Under the pieces are notes generated by a model. That model was not told the DNA's origin, ran no database searches, and was given only the letters and a program-made list of their open reading frames with translations. The position numbers and the translations under genes were made by a program. From NCBI RefSeq assembly GCF_008831265.1, contig NZ_VTTH01000002.1, positions 682,001 through 746,000 on the forward strand: DNA of 64,000 nucleotides. The letters are read 5' to 3'. Origin of the DNA: Lacisediminimonas profundi. Its GTDB lineage: Bacteria; Pseudomonadota; Gammaproteobacteria; Burkholderiales; Burkholderiaceae_D. This document shows positions 1 through 8,877 of this stretch, in pieces. Numbering within the stretch: position 1 is the first letter of the stretch; the number at the start of each line of letters is the position of its first letter.

Positions 1-439
1 TCCGGCACAGCGTGAGCATCTGCTGCTCGCCTCCGGACAGCACGCCGGCCTGGGTATGCTGGCGCTCCTTCAGGCGCGGAAACATTCCGTACATGTCGTC
101 GAGCGACCAGCGCGACTTCACACTCTTCTTTTCACCCAGCAAAAGATTTTGCTCGACGGTGAGCGTCGGGAAGATATCGCGATTCTCCGGCACATAGCCC
201 AAGCCCTTGTGCGCGATCTGGAATGCCTTCAGGCCGATCAGTTCGCTGCCCTTGAACAGGATGGATCCGGTGGCATTGACCATGCCCATTGCCGCCTTGA
301 CGGTGGTGGAGCGGCCGACGCCATTGCGTCCCAGCAAGCTGACGATCTCCCCTTCCCCCACCTTCAGGTCGACACCGTGCAGCACGTGGCTCTTGCCGTA
401 GTAGGCGTGCAGGTTCTTTATTTCCAACATCGTGCTCAT
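1..439 (-). CDS. livF: Branched-chain amino-acid-type ABC transporter ATPase LivF (partial, C-terminus outside window)
   Basis: Cytoplasmic ATPase that pairs with LivG to drive a Liv-type importer. About 146 residues are visible. The ATG at 439 overlaps the livG stop as ATGA, which fixes the start; a second in-frame ATG lies at 430. Residues 36-45 form the P-loop, but it reads GRNGVGRST: the invariant Walker A lysine is arginine (residue 43). The signature LSGGEQQM is intact near the window edge. It is the last visible gene of a minus-strand operon (ligase, binding protein, livHMGF). The K-to-R change is unusual for an ABC ATPase, although I recall the same GRNGVGRST form in other proteobacterial LivF proteins. 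The substrate cannot be read from the sequence. Confidence 0.9.
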   Translation of the reverse strand, partial: MSTMLEIKNLHAYYGKSHVLHGVDLKVGEGEIVSLLGRNGVGRSTTVKAAMGMVNATGSILFKGSELIGLKAFQIAHKGLGYVPENRDIFPTLTVEQNLLLGEKKSVKSRWSLDDMYGMFPRLKERQHTQAGVLSGGEQQMLTLCR

Positions 440-1203
440 GTCGTGGCCTCCGTCGGCGCATGCCCGCCGAGATAGGCTTCCTGTACCCGGGCATTGCCGC
501 GGATGTTGACCGGGGTGTCGCAGGCAATCACTTCGCCGTACACCACCACCGCGATCTTGTCGGCCAGGCCGAACACCACGCTCATGTCGTGCTCCACCAT
601 CAGCAGCGTCTTGCCGACCGTGACGCGGCGGATCAACTCGACCGCATGATCGGATTCGGAACGGCTCATGCCGGCCGTCGGTTCGTCCAGCAGGATCACG
701 TCGGCGCCGCCGGCAATCGTGATGCCGATCTCCAGCGCCCGCTGTTCCGCATAGGTCAGCAGTCCTGCGGCGGTGTCGCGCCGCCGCTTCAGCCCGATCT
801 GCTCCAGCACGCGCTCGGCCTGCTCCTGGGCATCGCGCAGGCCGTTGAGCCGATGCCAGAACGAATACTTGTAGCCCAGCGACCAGAGCACCGCGCAACG
901 CAGGTTCTCGAACACGCTGAGGCGATGGAAGATGTTGGTGATCTGGAAGCTGCGCGACAGGCCCATGCGGTTGATCTCGAAGGGCCGCAACCCGCCGATG
1001 CCCTTGCCGTTAACCAGGATTTCCCCGGACGTGACCGGGAACCGGCCTGAAATCAGGTTGAACAACGTCGACTTGCCCGCGCCATTGGGGCCGATGATCG
1101 CATAGCGTTCGCCGGCCGGAACCGCCAGCGTCGCGCCGCGGATGATTTCGGATTTGCCGAAACTCTTGCGCACCTCGCGCAATTCGACAGAAAAGGCGCT
1201 CAT
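436..1203 (-). CDS. livG: Branched-chain amino-acid-type ABC transporter ATPase LivG
   Basis: Second ATPase of the Liv-type importer, 255 residues, a normal LivG length. Walker A GPNGAGKST lies at residues 38-46. The signature is the relaxed LTYAEQR form usual in LivG, followed by Walker B VILLDEPTAGM and the switch histidine in VEHDM. The start at 1203 is chosen because ATG overlaps the livM stop (ATGA) and begins the conserved N-terminus; the frame stays open further upstream but inside livM. The stop overlaps the livF start in the same way, so livM, livG and livF are translationally coupled. Unlike its partner LivF, this subunit has a canonical P-loop, so it can supply one fully normal nucleotide site. 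Confidence 0.93.
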   Translation of the reverse strand: MSAFSVELREVRKSFGKSEIIRGATLAVPAGERYAIIGPNGAGKSTLFNLISGRFPVTSGEILVNGKGIGGLRPFEINRMGLSRSFQITNIFHRLSVFENLRCAVLWSLGYKYSFWHRLNGLRDAQEQAERVLEQIGLKRRRDTAAGLLTYAEQRALEIGITIAGGADVILLDEPTAGMSRSESDHAVELIRRVTVGKTLLMVEHDMSVVFGLADKIAVVVYGEVIACDTPVNIRGNARVQEAYLGGHAPTEATT

Positions 1204-2495
1204 GCTTCTCCCTTTGCGATACGCGCTTCGATCTCGGCGCTGACTTCGCCCCAATGGTGGCGGAAGCGGCGCCCGGTCCACGCAAACAGCGCCGCGCCGA
1301 CCGCTAGCACCACTGTCGCCGCAATCCAGCCCCCCGCCTGGGCGGTATCGACACTCATGCCATATACCTTCGTCAGTGTGCCGTTGGCGGAGTCGAAGGT
1401 GCGGTGGTAAAGCATCTCGATGAAGGCGAACAAGCCCGCCAGCCCGACCAGCGCTGCGCCGCAGGTAGCCAGCAAGCTGGCGCGGATGCGGCGGTAAAGA
1501 CCGTACTTCAGCACGCGCAGGTTCAGCATGATGATGCCGGCGATGCCGAACGGCGCATACATCACGATCACGATGAAGAACACGCCCAGGTAGAGTTGCC
1601 ACGCCTTGGTGAATTCGGACAGCAGCACGGTCAGGAACACGCCGATGATGGCGCCGATCATCGGTCCGAAGAAGAAGCCTATGCCGCCTATGAAAGTGAA
1701 CAGCAGCACCCCTCCCGATCGAAGGGCACTGACGTTCTCGGCACTGACGATTTCAAAGTTGATCGCCGTCAGGCCGCCCGCGATGCCGGCGAAGAAGGCC
1801 GACAGGATCAGCGTGAAATAGCGGACATACTGCGTGTTGTAGCCGATGAACTCGACCCGTTCGGGGTTGTCCCGCACCGCATTGATGATCCGGCCCAGCG
1901 GCGTCTGGGTGAAGGCGAACATCGCGATCGTGCTGATGAACAGCCAGAAGGCGATCAGGTAATACACCTGGATCTGTGGGCCGAAAGTGATGCCGAACAG
2001 TGGCGTTCCCATCACGCGATTGGTGGTAATCCCGCCTTCGCCGCCGAAGAACCCGGGAAACATCAGCGAGCAGGCGAATACCAGCTCGACAATGCCCAGC
2101 GTGATCATGGCAAATGTGGTGCCGGCCTTCTTGGTGGTCACATAGCCAAAGATCACGCCGAAAAACATGCCGGCGAAGCCGCCGACCAGTGGGATCAGGC
2201 TGACCGGCACCGGCAGCGAACCGCCGCTGGCCAGGTTCATCGCGTGTATGGCGAAATAGGCGCCAAGCCCGGAATACACGGCATGTCCGAACGACAGCAT
2301 GCCGCCCTGGCCGAGCAGCATGTTGTAGGACAGCGCAAAGATCATCACCGTGCCCATCTGGCACAGGATGGAGAGCGACGCGCCCTTGTTGAAAATCGTG
2401 GGCGCCAGGATCAGGACCAGCGCGAATACGGTCCAGACTATCCGCCGCCCCAGGTTGATCGGCTTGAACGTCACGGTGCTATTGGTCGCCTGCAT
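1200..2495 (-). CDS. livM: Branched-chain amino-acid-type ABC transporter permease LivM
   Basis: Inner-membrane permease of the BPD_transp_2 family, 431 residues. The N-terminal two thirds show the usual run of hydrophobic helices and the LivM-type stretch LSYNMLLGQGGMLSFGHA around residues 54-71. It is roughly 80-100 residues longer than a usual LivM. The extra C-terminus (from about residue 325) contains two more hydrophobic segments and a basic tail ending in GRRFRHHWGE. The extension is in frame and ends at the livG overlap, so it is not a sequencing artefact of the gene end. It lies 4 bases downstream of livH. With LivH it forms the transmembrane channel. Confidence 0.92.
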   Translation of the reverse strand: MQATNSTVTFKPINLGRRIVWTVFALVLILAPTIFNKGASLSILCQMGTVMIFALSYNMLLGQGGMLSFGHAVYSGLGAYFAIHAMNLASGGSLPVPVSLIPLVGGFAGMFFGVIFGYVTTKKAGTTFAMITLGIVELVFACSLMFPGFFGGEGGITTNRVMGTPLFGITFGPQIQVYYLIAFWLFISTIAMFAFTQTPLGRIINAVRDNPERVEFIGYNTQYVRYFTLILSAFFAGIAGGLTAINFEIVSAENVSALRSGGVLLFTFIGGIGFFFGPMIGAIIGVFLTVLLSEFTKAWQLYLGVFFIVIVMYAPFGIAGIIMLNLRVLKYGLYRRIRASLLATCGAALVGLAGLFAFIEMLYHRTFDSANGTLTKVYGMSVDTAQAGGWIAATVVLAVGAALFAWTGRRFRHHWGEVSAEIEARIAKGEA

Positions 2496-2499
2496 CTGC

Positions 2500-3447
2500 T
2501 TAGCCTTCCCTCGTGCCCATCAGGCCCTTGGGCCGGAATATCAATATCAGTACCAGGAACAGGTACGGCAGGATCGGCGCGGTCTGCGCAATCGTCAGCT
2601 TCAGCACGCTGTATCCGGGCGTCTCCGGGCTGACCATCATGCCGACCCTGGACAGGACGTCGGCCATTGAATAATCGATCGCGACGGCAAAGGTCTGGAT
2701 CACCCCGATCAGCAGCGAGGCCAGCAGCGCGCCGCCCAGCGATCCCATGCCGCCGACCACCACCACCACGAAAATTATGCTGCCGACCGTGGCCGCCATG
2801 CCTGGTTCGGTGACGAAGGCGTTACCGCCGATGACGCCAGCCAGGGCAGCCAGCGCGCAGCCGCCGCCGAACACCAGCATGAACACGCGCGGAACATTGT
2901 GGCCGAGCGCCTCGACCGACTCCGGATGGGTCAGCGCGGCCTGTATTACCAATCCGATGCGGGTCCGGGTCAGCATCAGGTAGATCGACGCCAGCATCAG
3001 CAGCGCGATGAACATCATGAAGCCGCGGTAGATCGGGAAGGTGGTCGTATACAGCGTGAACAGCGGGCCATCCAGCTCGGGCGGTATGACGTAGCGCACC
3101 GCCGCCCTGCCCCAGATCAGTTGCACCACCTCGACCAGCACGTAGGACAAGCCGAAGGTGAACAGCAACTCGGGAATATGTCCGTATTTGTGCACCGAAC
3201 GCAGCCCGTAGCGTTCGACCGCGGCGCCGAGCACGCCGACCAGCAAGGGAGCGAGGACCAGCGCCACCCAGAAATTGACCGCGCCGCTGATGGCATAGGC
3301 GACATAGGCGCCGATCATGTAGAAGCTGGCGTGCGCAAAATTCAGCACGCCCATCATGCTGAAAATCAGCGTCAGCCCCGAGGAGAGCATGAACAGCAGC
3401 AAGCCGTAGCTCAGCCCGTTAAGCAGCGTGATGAGAGTGAATTCCAA
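2500..3447 (-). CDS. livH: Branched-chain amino-acid-type ABC transporter permease LivH
   Basis: Inner-membrane permease, about 315 residues, with the LivH start pattern EFTLITLLNGLSYGLLLFML and the conserved MGVLNFAHASFYMIGAY stretch. The frame is open further upstream to 3549, but that part is arginine- and cysteine-rich and runs through a palindrome, so it is unlikely to be coding. I place the start at the TTG at 3447, preceded by an AGGGG Shine-Dalgarno sequence; CTG at 3450 is possible. No ATG fits. A non-ATG start and a 164-base structured leader after the binding-protein gene suggest that expression is set lower than that of the binding protein, as is common in such importers. Confidence 0.88.
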   Translation of the reverse strand: MEFTLITLLNGLSYGLLLFMLSSGLTLIFSMMGVLNFAHASFYMIGAYVAYAISGAVNFWVALVLAPLLVGVLGAAVERYGLRSVHKYGHIPELLFTFGLSYVLVEVVQLIWGRAAVRYVIPPELDGPLFTLYTTTFPIYRGFMMFIALLMLASIYLMLTRTRIGLVIQAALTHPESVEALGHNVPRVFMLVFGGGCALAALAGVIGGNAFVTEPGMAATVGSIIFVVVVVGGMGSLGGALLASLLIGVIQTFAVAIDYSMADVLSRVGMMVSPETPGYSVLKLTIAQTAPILPYLFLVLILIFRPKGLMGTREG

Positions 3448-3471
3448 CAGTACATCCCCTGGAGTTGAAGC

Positions 3472-3498
3472 GACAGGACAGACAGGATAGACAGGTCC
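3472..3498. repeat. Three 9-bp direct repeats in the livH leader
   Basis: Three consecutive 9-base units of the form GACAGGNNN start at 3472, 3481 and 3490, just upstream of the livH start. They lie between the 3523-3550 palindrome and livH, and are transcribed as part of the minus-strand leader. No function is evident. Confidence 0.5.
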
Positions 3499-3522
3499 GG
3501 CGGGACGACAGGCCCCGCGCGC

Positions 3523-3550
3523 CGTGCAGCGCCGGATCCGGCGCTGCACG
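3523..3550 (-). promoter_or_regulatory. Perfect 28-bp palindrome between the binding-protein gene and livH
   Basis: The stretch is its own reverse complement over 28 bases, centred on GGATCC, with GC-rich arms beginning CGTGCAGCGCC. In the minus-strand transcript it would form a long hairpin between the stop of the binding-protein gene (3612) and livH (3447). There is no U-run after it. Such intercistronic hairpins commonly protect the upstream message and lower downstream expression; that role here is inference. Confidence 0.6.
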
Positions 3551-3565
3551 TGGCGCGTGCGCGAA

Positions 3566-3593
3566 CGGTCCCGCTTCCTGCAATGCGGGACCG
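3566..3593 (-). promoter_or_regulatory. Second intercistronic hairpin after the binding-protein gene
   Basis: A perfect 9-bp inverted repeat, CGGTCCCGC and GCGGGACCG, is separated by a 10-base loop. It begins 18 bases after the binding-protein stop codon on the minus strand. Together with the 28-bp palindrome 16 bases further on, it makes a tandem hairpin leader ahead of livH. No U-tract follows, so it looks like a processing or stabiliser structure rather than a strong terminator. Confidence 0.55.
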
Positions 3594-3611
3594 CCGTAGC
3601 TTGCGATCAGC

Positions 3612-4862
3612 TTATCGCTTGGCCGGCCGCTTCATCTGGCACGAGGTCGGCTGCGAGGCGATGTAAGCCGGCACCTTCACATCCGTCTTCCAGCCATAGC
3701 CGGTGTTTTCCTGGTCGAAGCGCACGTCCTTGTTGTTGGTCTTGACCCAGGTGGCAATGTACAGCGGTTGCAGCATCTGGTGGTCGGTTGCGCGCATTTC
3801 GATGTCGCCGTTCAGCGATTTGGTCTTCATGCCTTCCATTGCGAAAGCGACCTTCACCGGATCGGTGGACTTGGACTTCTTGATCGCCTGGGAAAGCATC
3901 TCGACCACCGAGAAGGTCTGCATCACGTAGAAATCGTCCTTGTACTTCTTCTTGAAGTTTTCGACGATATCCTTGCCGTCATAGTTCTCGTTATTGACGT
4001 TCCACAGGCCCACATACTTGACCCGGTCGGCGCCGGCCGCGCCCATCGCAGTCGGCACGCCGCTGGTAGAGCCGTAGTAGGTGTAGAAGTTGGCTTTCAG
4101 GTCCGCATCCTTGGCGGCCTTGATCAGCAACGCCAGGTCGGCGCCCCAGTTGCCGGTAATGACGGAGTCAGCGCCCGAAGCCTTGATCTTGGCGACATAG
4201 GGAGCAAAATCCTTGACCTGGGCGATCGGGTGCAGGTCATCGCCGACGATCTGGACATCCGGCCGCTTGCGCTTGAGCATCTCCTTGGCAGCGCGCGTGA
4301 CCTGGTGACCATGCGAATAGTTCTGGCCGATGATGTAGACCTTCTTGATGTCCTTGTTCTTGGCCATCTCGGTGGTCAGCGCTTCCATCTTCATGTCCGA
4401 GTTGGCGTCGAAGCGGAAATGCCAGAAGCTGCACTTGCTGTTGGTCAGGTCGGGGTCGATTGCCGAGTGGTTGAAGAACACCACTTCCTTGCCCGGATTG
4501 CGTTCGTTGTGCTTGTTGATCGCGTCGATCAGCGCCATCGCGACGGCCGAGCTATTGCCCTGGGCGATGAAGCGGAAGCCCTGGTCGATCGCAGCCTTCA
4601 GCTGGGTCAGTGACTCCTGCGGGCTGCCCTTGTTGTCGAAGGGGACGAATTCCAGGGTGTGGTTGCCGGCCCACTTCTGCTTGTTCGCCATTTCCGAGAT
4701 CAACTGGTACGAGTGCAACTGGTTCGCGCCAATCGGCGCGAATGCGCCCGACATGGTTTCGATCATGGCAACGCGCACATTCTCGGCGAATGCGGCAGGG
4801 GCGGCGGTCATTACGGCGGCGGCGGACAGCGCCAGGAACAGGGGACGGATTGTCGGTTGCAT
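3612..4862 (-). CDS. Liv-type ABC transporter periplasmic binding protein
   Basis: Periplasmic solute-binding protein of the type I (Leu/Ile/Val-binding) fold, 416 residues. A classic signal peptide occupies residues 1-26 and ends AFA/EN. The mature part starts VRVAMIETMSGAFAPIGANQ, the usual first strand and ligand loop of Peripla_BP_6 proteins. It heads the livHMGF genes and lies 69 bases downstream of an acyl-CoA ligase gene. That neighbour suggests the ligand may be a carboxylic acid that is activated after uptake rather than a branched-chain amino acid; this is inference. Two hairpins follow the stop codon and may raise its mRNA level relative to the permeases. Confidence 0.9.
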   Translation of the reverse strand: MQPTIRPLFLALSAAAVMTAAPAAFAENVRVAMIETMSGAFAPIGANQLHSYQLISEMANKQKWAGNHTLEFVPFDNKGSPQESLTQLKAAIDQGFRFIAQGNSSAVAMALIDAINKHNERNPGKEVVFFNHSAIDPDLTNSKCSFWHFRFDANSDMKMEALTTEMAKNKDIKKVYIIGQNYSHGHQVTRAAKEMLKRKRPDVQIVGDDLHPIAQVKDFAPYVAKIKASGADSVITGNWGADLALLIKAAKDADLKANFYTYYGSTSGVPTAMGAAGADRVKYVGLWNVNNENYDGKDIVENFKKKYKDDFYVMQTFSVVEMLSQAIKKSKSTDPVKVAFAMEGMKTKSLNGDIEMRATDHQMLQPLYIATWVKTNNKDVRFDQENTGYGWKTDVKVPAYIASQPTSCQMKRPAKR

Positions 4863-4931
4863 AGTCTCTCTCTTATGGATGTTGTTTTCGTTTGAACGGC
4901 CGCCCGGGGCCTTGGCGGCGATGTCTCCCCC

Positions 4932-6581
4932 TCATGCAGTTGGCAGTTTGTAGTCCTTGAATGTCTCCCTGATCCTGTTTTTCAGCACCTTGCCGGTCGC
5001 GCCGATCGGCAGGGCATCGACAAAAGCCACATCATCCGGTAGCCACCACTTGGCAACCTTTCCATCAAAAAACGCAAGCAACTCCTCCTTGGTGACCACG
5101 GCGTCCGGCCTCTTGACCACCACCAACAGCGGCCGCTCGTCCCATTTCGGATGGGCCACGCCGATGCAGGCCGCCTGCAACACCGCCGGATGTGCCATCG
5201 CGATGTTTTCCAGGTCGATCGTGCCTATCCATTCACCGCCCGACTTGATCACGTCCTTGCTGCGGTCGGTGACCTGCATGTAGCCATCCTGATCTATGGT
5301 GGCAACATCTCCGGTCGGGAACCAGCCGTCCTGCAGCGGATCGCCGCCCTCGCCCTTGAAATAACTGCTGATCACCCACGGCCCCTTTACCAGCAGGTTG
5401 CCGTACGTCTTGCCATCCCACGACAGCTCGTTGCCGGCGTCATCGACGATCTTCATTTCCACGCCGTAGATCACATGGCCCTGCTTGTCCAGTACCGCCT
5501 CCTTCCCCTCCTTGCCCAAGGACGCGTGGCGCGCCTGCAGCGTCGAGGCCGTGCCCAGCGGTGACATTTCAGTCATGCCCCAAGCGTGCACCACTTCCAC
5601 GCCATACTGGTCGCGGAAGGTCCGCATCATCGCGGGCGGACAAGCCGATCCGCCGATCACGGTGCGCTTGAATGACGAGAACGACAGTTTGTTCTGCGCG
5701 ACATGCGTCAGCAAGTTGAGCCAGACGGTGGGCACGCCTGCAGAGAAGGTGACCTGCTCCTGCTCGAACAGTTCGTACAGCGACTTGCCGTCCAGCGCGG
5801 GGCCGGGAAACACCATGCGGGCGCCGGTCAAGGGTACCGAATAGGGCAGGCCCCAGGCATTGACATGGAACATGGGAACCACCGGCAGCACGGTATCGCG
5901 TGCCGATACGTTCAAGGCATCGGGCATCGCCGACGCATAGGAATGCAGCAGGGTCGAGCGGTGCGAATACAGCGCGCCTTTCGGATGGCCGGTGGTGCCG
6001 GAGGTGTAGCACAGGCTGGAGGCCGAATTTTCGTCGAACAGCGGCCACTCGTACTGGTCGGAATGCTGCTCGATCAGGTCCTCGTAGCACATCATGTTCG
6101 GTATCTTGCCATCCGTCGGCATGCGGTCACGGTCGCACATCATGATGTAGCCGCGGATGGTGGTGCAATGGGGTGCGAAAGCCTGTACCAGCGGCAGGAA
6201 AGTCAGGTCGAACAGCAGGTAGCTGTCTTCCGCATGATTGGCAATATAGGCAACTTGCTCGGGATGCAGGCGCGGGTTGATCGTATGCAGCACGGCGCCG
6301 GAGCCGGACACGGCGTAATAAGCCTCCATGTGCCGGTAGCCGTTCCAGGCGATGGTGGCCACCCGGTCGCCCATCTTCACACCGAGGCCGGCCAGCGCAT
6401 TCGCCAGCTTGCGCGCGCGCGTGTGGCAGTCGTGATAGGTATAGCGGTGGATGTCGCCTTCCACCCGCCGGGAGACGATTTCGTTCTTGCCAAAATAGCG
6501 GTCTGCATGGCGCAGGATGCTCGAGATGAGCAAGGGCTGGCTCATCATTTGCCCCATTACCGGACTCTTCGGATACTCCAT
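4932..6581 (-). CDS. Medium/long-chain acyl-CoA ligase (AMP-forming, DmdB-like family)
   Basis: Adenylate-forming ligase of 549 residues that activates a carboxylic acid to its CoA thioester in the cytoplasm. Visible motifs are the P-loop-like YTSGTTGHPKG, the A5-type HAWGMTEMSP, the TGDVATID hinge region, DRSKDVIKSGGEWI and the catalytic lysine motif GATGKVLKNR near the C-terminus. Overall it resembles the fatty-acid / 3-methylmercaptopropionyl-CoA ligase group. A strong GGAGGG Shine-Dalgarno sequence precedes the ATG at 6581. It is the first gene of the operon that continues into the binding protein and livHMGF, so ligase and importer probably handle the same acid. A palindrome upstream may be the operator. 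Confidence 0.9.
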   Translation of the reverse strand: MEYPKSPVMGQMMSQPLLISSILRHADRYFGKNEIVSRRVEGDIHRYTYHDCHTRARKLANALAGLGVKMGDRVATIAWNGYRHMEAYYAVSGSGAVLHTINPRLHPEQVAYIANHAEDSYLLFDLTFLPLVQAFAPHCTTIRGYIMMCDRDRMPTDGKIPNMMCYEDLIEQHSDQYEWPLFDENSASSLCYTSGTTGHPKGALYSHRSTLLHSYASAMPDALNVSARDTVLPVVPMFHVNAWGLPYSVPLTGARMVFPGPALDGKSLYELFEQEQVTFSAGVPTVWLNLLTHVAQNKLSFSSFKRTVIGGSACPPAMMRTFRDQYGVEVVHAWGMTEMSPLGTASTLQARHASLGKEGKEAVLDKQGHVIYGVEMKIVDDAGNELSWDGKTYGNLLVKGPWVISSYFKGEGGDPLQDGWFPTGDVATIDQDGYMQVTDRSKDVIKSGGEWIGTIDLENIAMAHPAVLQAACIGVAHPKWDERPLLVVVKRPDAVVTKEELLAFFDGKVAKWWLPDDVAFVDALPIGATGKVLKNRIRETFKDYKLPTA

Positions 6582-6922
6582 CGTCCCTCCTCCGTATTTT
6601 TATCTGCCGGTCATTGTTCGCACAGCATGAATGTGAGTCGATTTTGGAACGACCGTACTAAAACCGTCAACGACTTTCGGTGTTGCGACGCACAAGCACA
6701 GCGCTGCCTCAAAATTGCTCGCTAAACCGGGCGATTATTGAGCTTGCCGGAGATGAGATTACGCGCCGCAGCATCGGCTGCAAAAGCCAGTCGGGCCGGA
6801 GCAACAGCCGGTGCCGGTGGCCTTCTTTTTCGGGTCCGATATGCGTTTCTCCCTTCTCTGTCAGAATGGGAACCCGGATCCGAAGCCTGAACTCTTCCCG
6901 GCTTGCTCCGCACACAACGAAC
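6582..6922. other. Divergent intergenic region between the ligase and selO
   Basis: This 341-base gap separates the minus-strand ligase operon from plus-strand selO. It must hold both promoters. Apart from the imperfect dyad at 6643-6662 I see no convincing promoter boxes, RNA gene or conserved short reading frame. The selO frame remains open through much of it, but the protein so encoded upstream of 6923 is not SelO-like. Confidence 0.5.
6643..6662. promoter_or_regulatory. Imperfect dyad, possible TetR-type operator
   Basis: TTTGGAACG and CGTACTAAA flank a 2-base centre; 7 of 9 positions are symmetrical. The dyad ends 62 bases upstream of the ligase start, a usual place for an operator. Fatty-acid and acyl-CoA operons in proteobacteria are often controlled by TetR-family repressors at such dyads. 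No regulator gene is adjacent. Confidence 0.35.
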
Positions 6923-8440
6923 ATGAATACTACTGTCGCTACTGTCACACCCGGCCCGCGTGCCGGCTCGCTCGAACAACTGCAGATCGACAACGGATTT
7001 GCCGGATTGCCGGATGAATTTTTCACCCGCCTGGCGCCGACGCCCCTGCCCGCCCCCTACCTGGTTGCTGCCAGCGCGGCTGCGGCGCAACTGATCGGCC
7101 TCGACCCGCAAGAATTCAAGCGGGACGCCTTCATCCAGGCATTTACCGGAAACAACCTGTTGCCGGGATCGGTTCCCTTGTCCGCGGTCTACTCCGGCCA
7201 CCAGTTTGGCGTCTGGGCCGGCCAGCTTGGCGATGGACGCGCGATCCTGCTGGGGGAAACCCCGGCCCGGATCAGCGAGCCCCCCGGCCGCCTCGAATTG
7301 CAGTTAAAGGGCGCAGGCCTCACACCCTACTCGCGCATGGGCGATGGCCGCGCGGTATTGCGCTCGTCGATACGCGAGTTCCTCTGCTCGGAGGCCATGG
7401 CGGCACTTGGCATCCCGACATCCAGGGCGCTGTGCGTGACCGGCTCGGACCACATGATCATGCGCGAAATGCCGGAAACCACTGCGGTCGCCACCCGCAT
7501 GGCGCCCAGCTTCGTGCGTTTTGGCTCCTTCGAGCATTGGTACTACAGCGGACGCCATGACAATTTGCGGGCGCTGGCAGACCATGTGATCGACCGTTGT
7601 TATCCGGAATTGCGCGATGCGCCGCAGCCCTACCAGGCGCTGCTGGCCGAAGTGACGCGCCGAACCGCGCGACTGGTCGCGCAATGGCAAGCAGTGGGCT
7701 TCATGCATGGTGTGCTCAATACCGACAACATGTCCATCCTCGGCATCACGCTCGACTACGGTCCGTTCGGCTTCATGGAAGCTTTCGACGCCCACCATAT
7801 CTGCAACCACTCGGATTCCCAGGGCCGTTATGCCTACGACATGCAGCCCCGAATCGCGCACTGGAACTGTTATGCGCTCGGACAGGCAATGCTGCCGCTG
7901 ATCGGCGAAGCAGACGACGTGCATGCGGCGCTGGCAGTTTTCCAGCCGGAATACGATGCGACGTTCGACACGCTGCTGCACGGCAAACTCGGCCTGGCAA
8001 CGCGCGAGCCGGACGATGCCAGTCTGTTCGACGCTCTGTTTACCATCCTGCAGGACAGCCATGCGGATTTCACGCTGTTCTTCCGCCGGCTGGGCGCATT
8101 GCGGGTGGATGATCCTTCACATGACGAACCGGTCCGTGACTTGTTCATCGACCGCGCAGCCTTCGACGCATGGGCGCTACAATACCGCTCCCGGCTGCGC
8201 CGTGAAGCCAGCCAGGATGACACGCGCCGCCAGCAAATGAACCGCGTCAATCCGAAATACGTGCTGCGCAATTACCTGGCCCAGGCCGCGATAGAAAAAG
8301 CGCAGAAGAAAGATTTTTCGGAAGTCGCGCACCTGCTTGCGGTACTGGAGCATCCATTCGATGAGCAAGCCGGCAACGAAGCCTATGCGGCCCTGCCGCC
8401 GGACTGGGCGGCCCATCTTGAAGTAAGCTGCTCATCCTGA
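6923..8440 (+). CDS. selO: Protein adenylyltransferase SelO (YdiU/UPF0061)
   Basis: Pseudokinase-fold enzyme that transfers AMP from ATP to Ser/Thr/Tyr of target proteins; the family is linked to redox and stress control. The 505 residues show [11 protein letters not shown] (102-112), [19 protein letters not shown] (125-143) with the nucleotide-binding lysine, and [20 protein letters not shown] (262-281) carrying the metal-binding residues. The protein ends SCSS, keeping the cysteine that replaces selenocysteine of animal SelO. I chose the ATG at 6923 because homology starts there; the frame is open back to 6680. It heads a plus-strand operon with msrB only 26 bases downstream, which fits a shared oxidative-stress role. 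Confidence 0.93.
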   Translation: MNTTVATVTPGPRAGSLEQLQIDNGFAGLPDEFFTRLAPTPLPAPYLVAASAAAAQLIGLDPQEFKRDAFIQAFTGNNLLPGSVPLSAVYSGHQFGVWAGQLGDGRAILLGETPARISEPPGRLELQLKGAGLTPYSRMGDGRAVLRSSIREFLCSEAMAALGIPTSRALCVTGSDHMIMREMPETTAVATRMAPSFVRFGSFEHWYYSGRHDNLRALADHVIDRCYPELRDAPQPYQALLAEVTRRTARLVAQWQAVGFMHGVLNTDNMSILGITLDYGPFGFMEAFDAHHICNHSDSQGRYAYDMQPRIAHWNCYALGQAMLPLIGEADDVHAALAVFQPEYDATFDTLLHGKLGLATREPDDASLFDALFTILQDSHADFTLFFRRLGALRVDDPSHDEPVRDLFIDRAAFDAWALQYRSRLRREASQDDTRRQQMNRVNPKYVLRNYLAQAAIEKAQKKDFSEVAHLLAVLEHPFDEQAGNEAYAALPPDWAAHLEVSCSS

Positions 8441-8466
8441 CTTCCTGCCCCTTATTTCCTGACGAC

Positions 8467-8877
8467 ATGCAAAAAGTTATCAAGACCGAAGCCGAATGGC
8501 GGGCCCAGCTGGAGCCGATGGAGTACGAGGTCACGCGCCACGCGGCGACCGAACGCGCCTTTACCGGACGCTACTGGGATCATCACGAACACGGGATCTA
8601 CAGTTGCGTCTGCTGCGGCACGCCCTTGTTCGAATCGGATGCAAAATTTGAATCCGGATGTGGCTGGCCCAGCTATTTCCGGGCCCTCGATCCCGCTAAC
8701 GTACGGGAAAAAATCGACCGCGCTTTCGGCATGGTGCGCACCGAAATCATCTGCAACGTGTGCGACGCCCATCTCGGCCATGTATTTCCCGACGGTCCGC
8801 CGCCGACCGGGCTGCGCTACTGCATCAATTCCGCTTCACTGCGCTTTCAACCTTCCACGGATTCAAAACACGAATGA
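8467..8877 (+). CDS. msrB: Peptide-methionine (R)-S-oxide reductase MsrB
   Basis: Repairs methionine-R-sulfoxide in oxidised proteins. The 136-residue protein is a single MsrB domain. The zinc site is CVCC (Cys47, Cys50) and CNVC (Cys96, Cys99). The catalytic cysteine is Cys119 in [11 protein letters not shown], and Cys65 in SGCGWPSY is the likely resolving cysteine. It follows selO closely and its stop overlaps the yciB start as ATGA. No signal peptide is present, so it acts in the cytoplasm. Confidence 0.96.
   Translation: MQKVIKTEAEWRAQLEPMEYEVTRHAATERAFTGRYWDHHEHGIYSCVCCGTPLFESDAKFESGCGWPSYFRALDPANVREKIDRAFGMVRTEIICNVCDAHLGHVFPDGPPPTGLRYCINSASLRFQPSTDSKHE

Noticed and set aside
1404-2633. 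A 409-codon plus-strand frame opposite livM
   Set aside because: Composition is Gln/His/Asp-rich shadow sequence; livM on the other strand is clearly coding.
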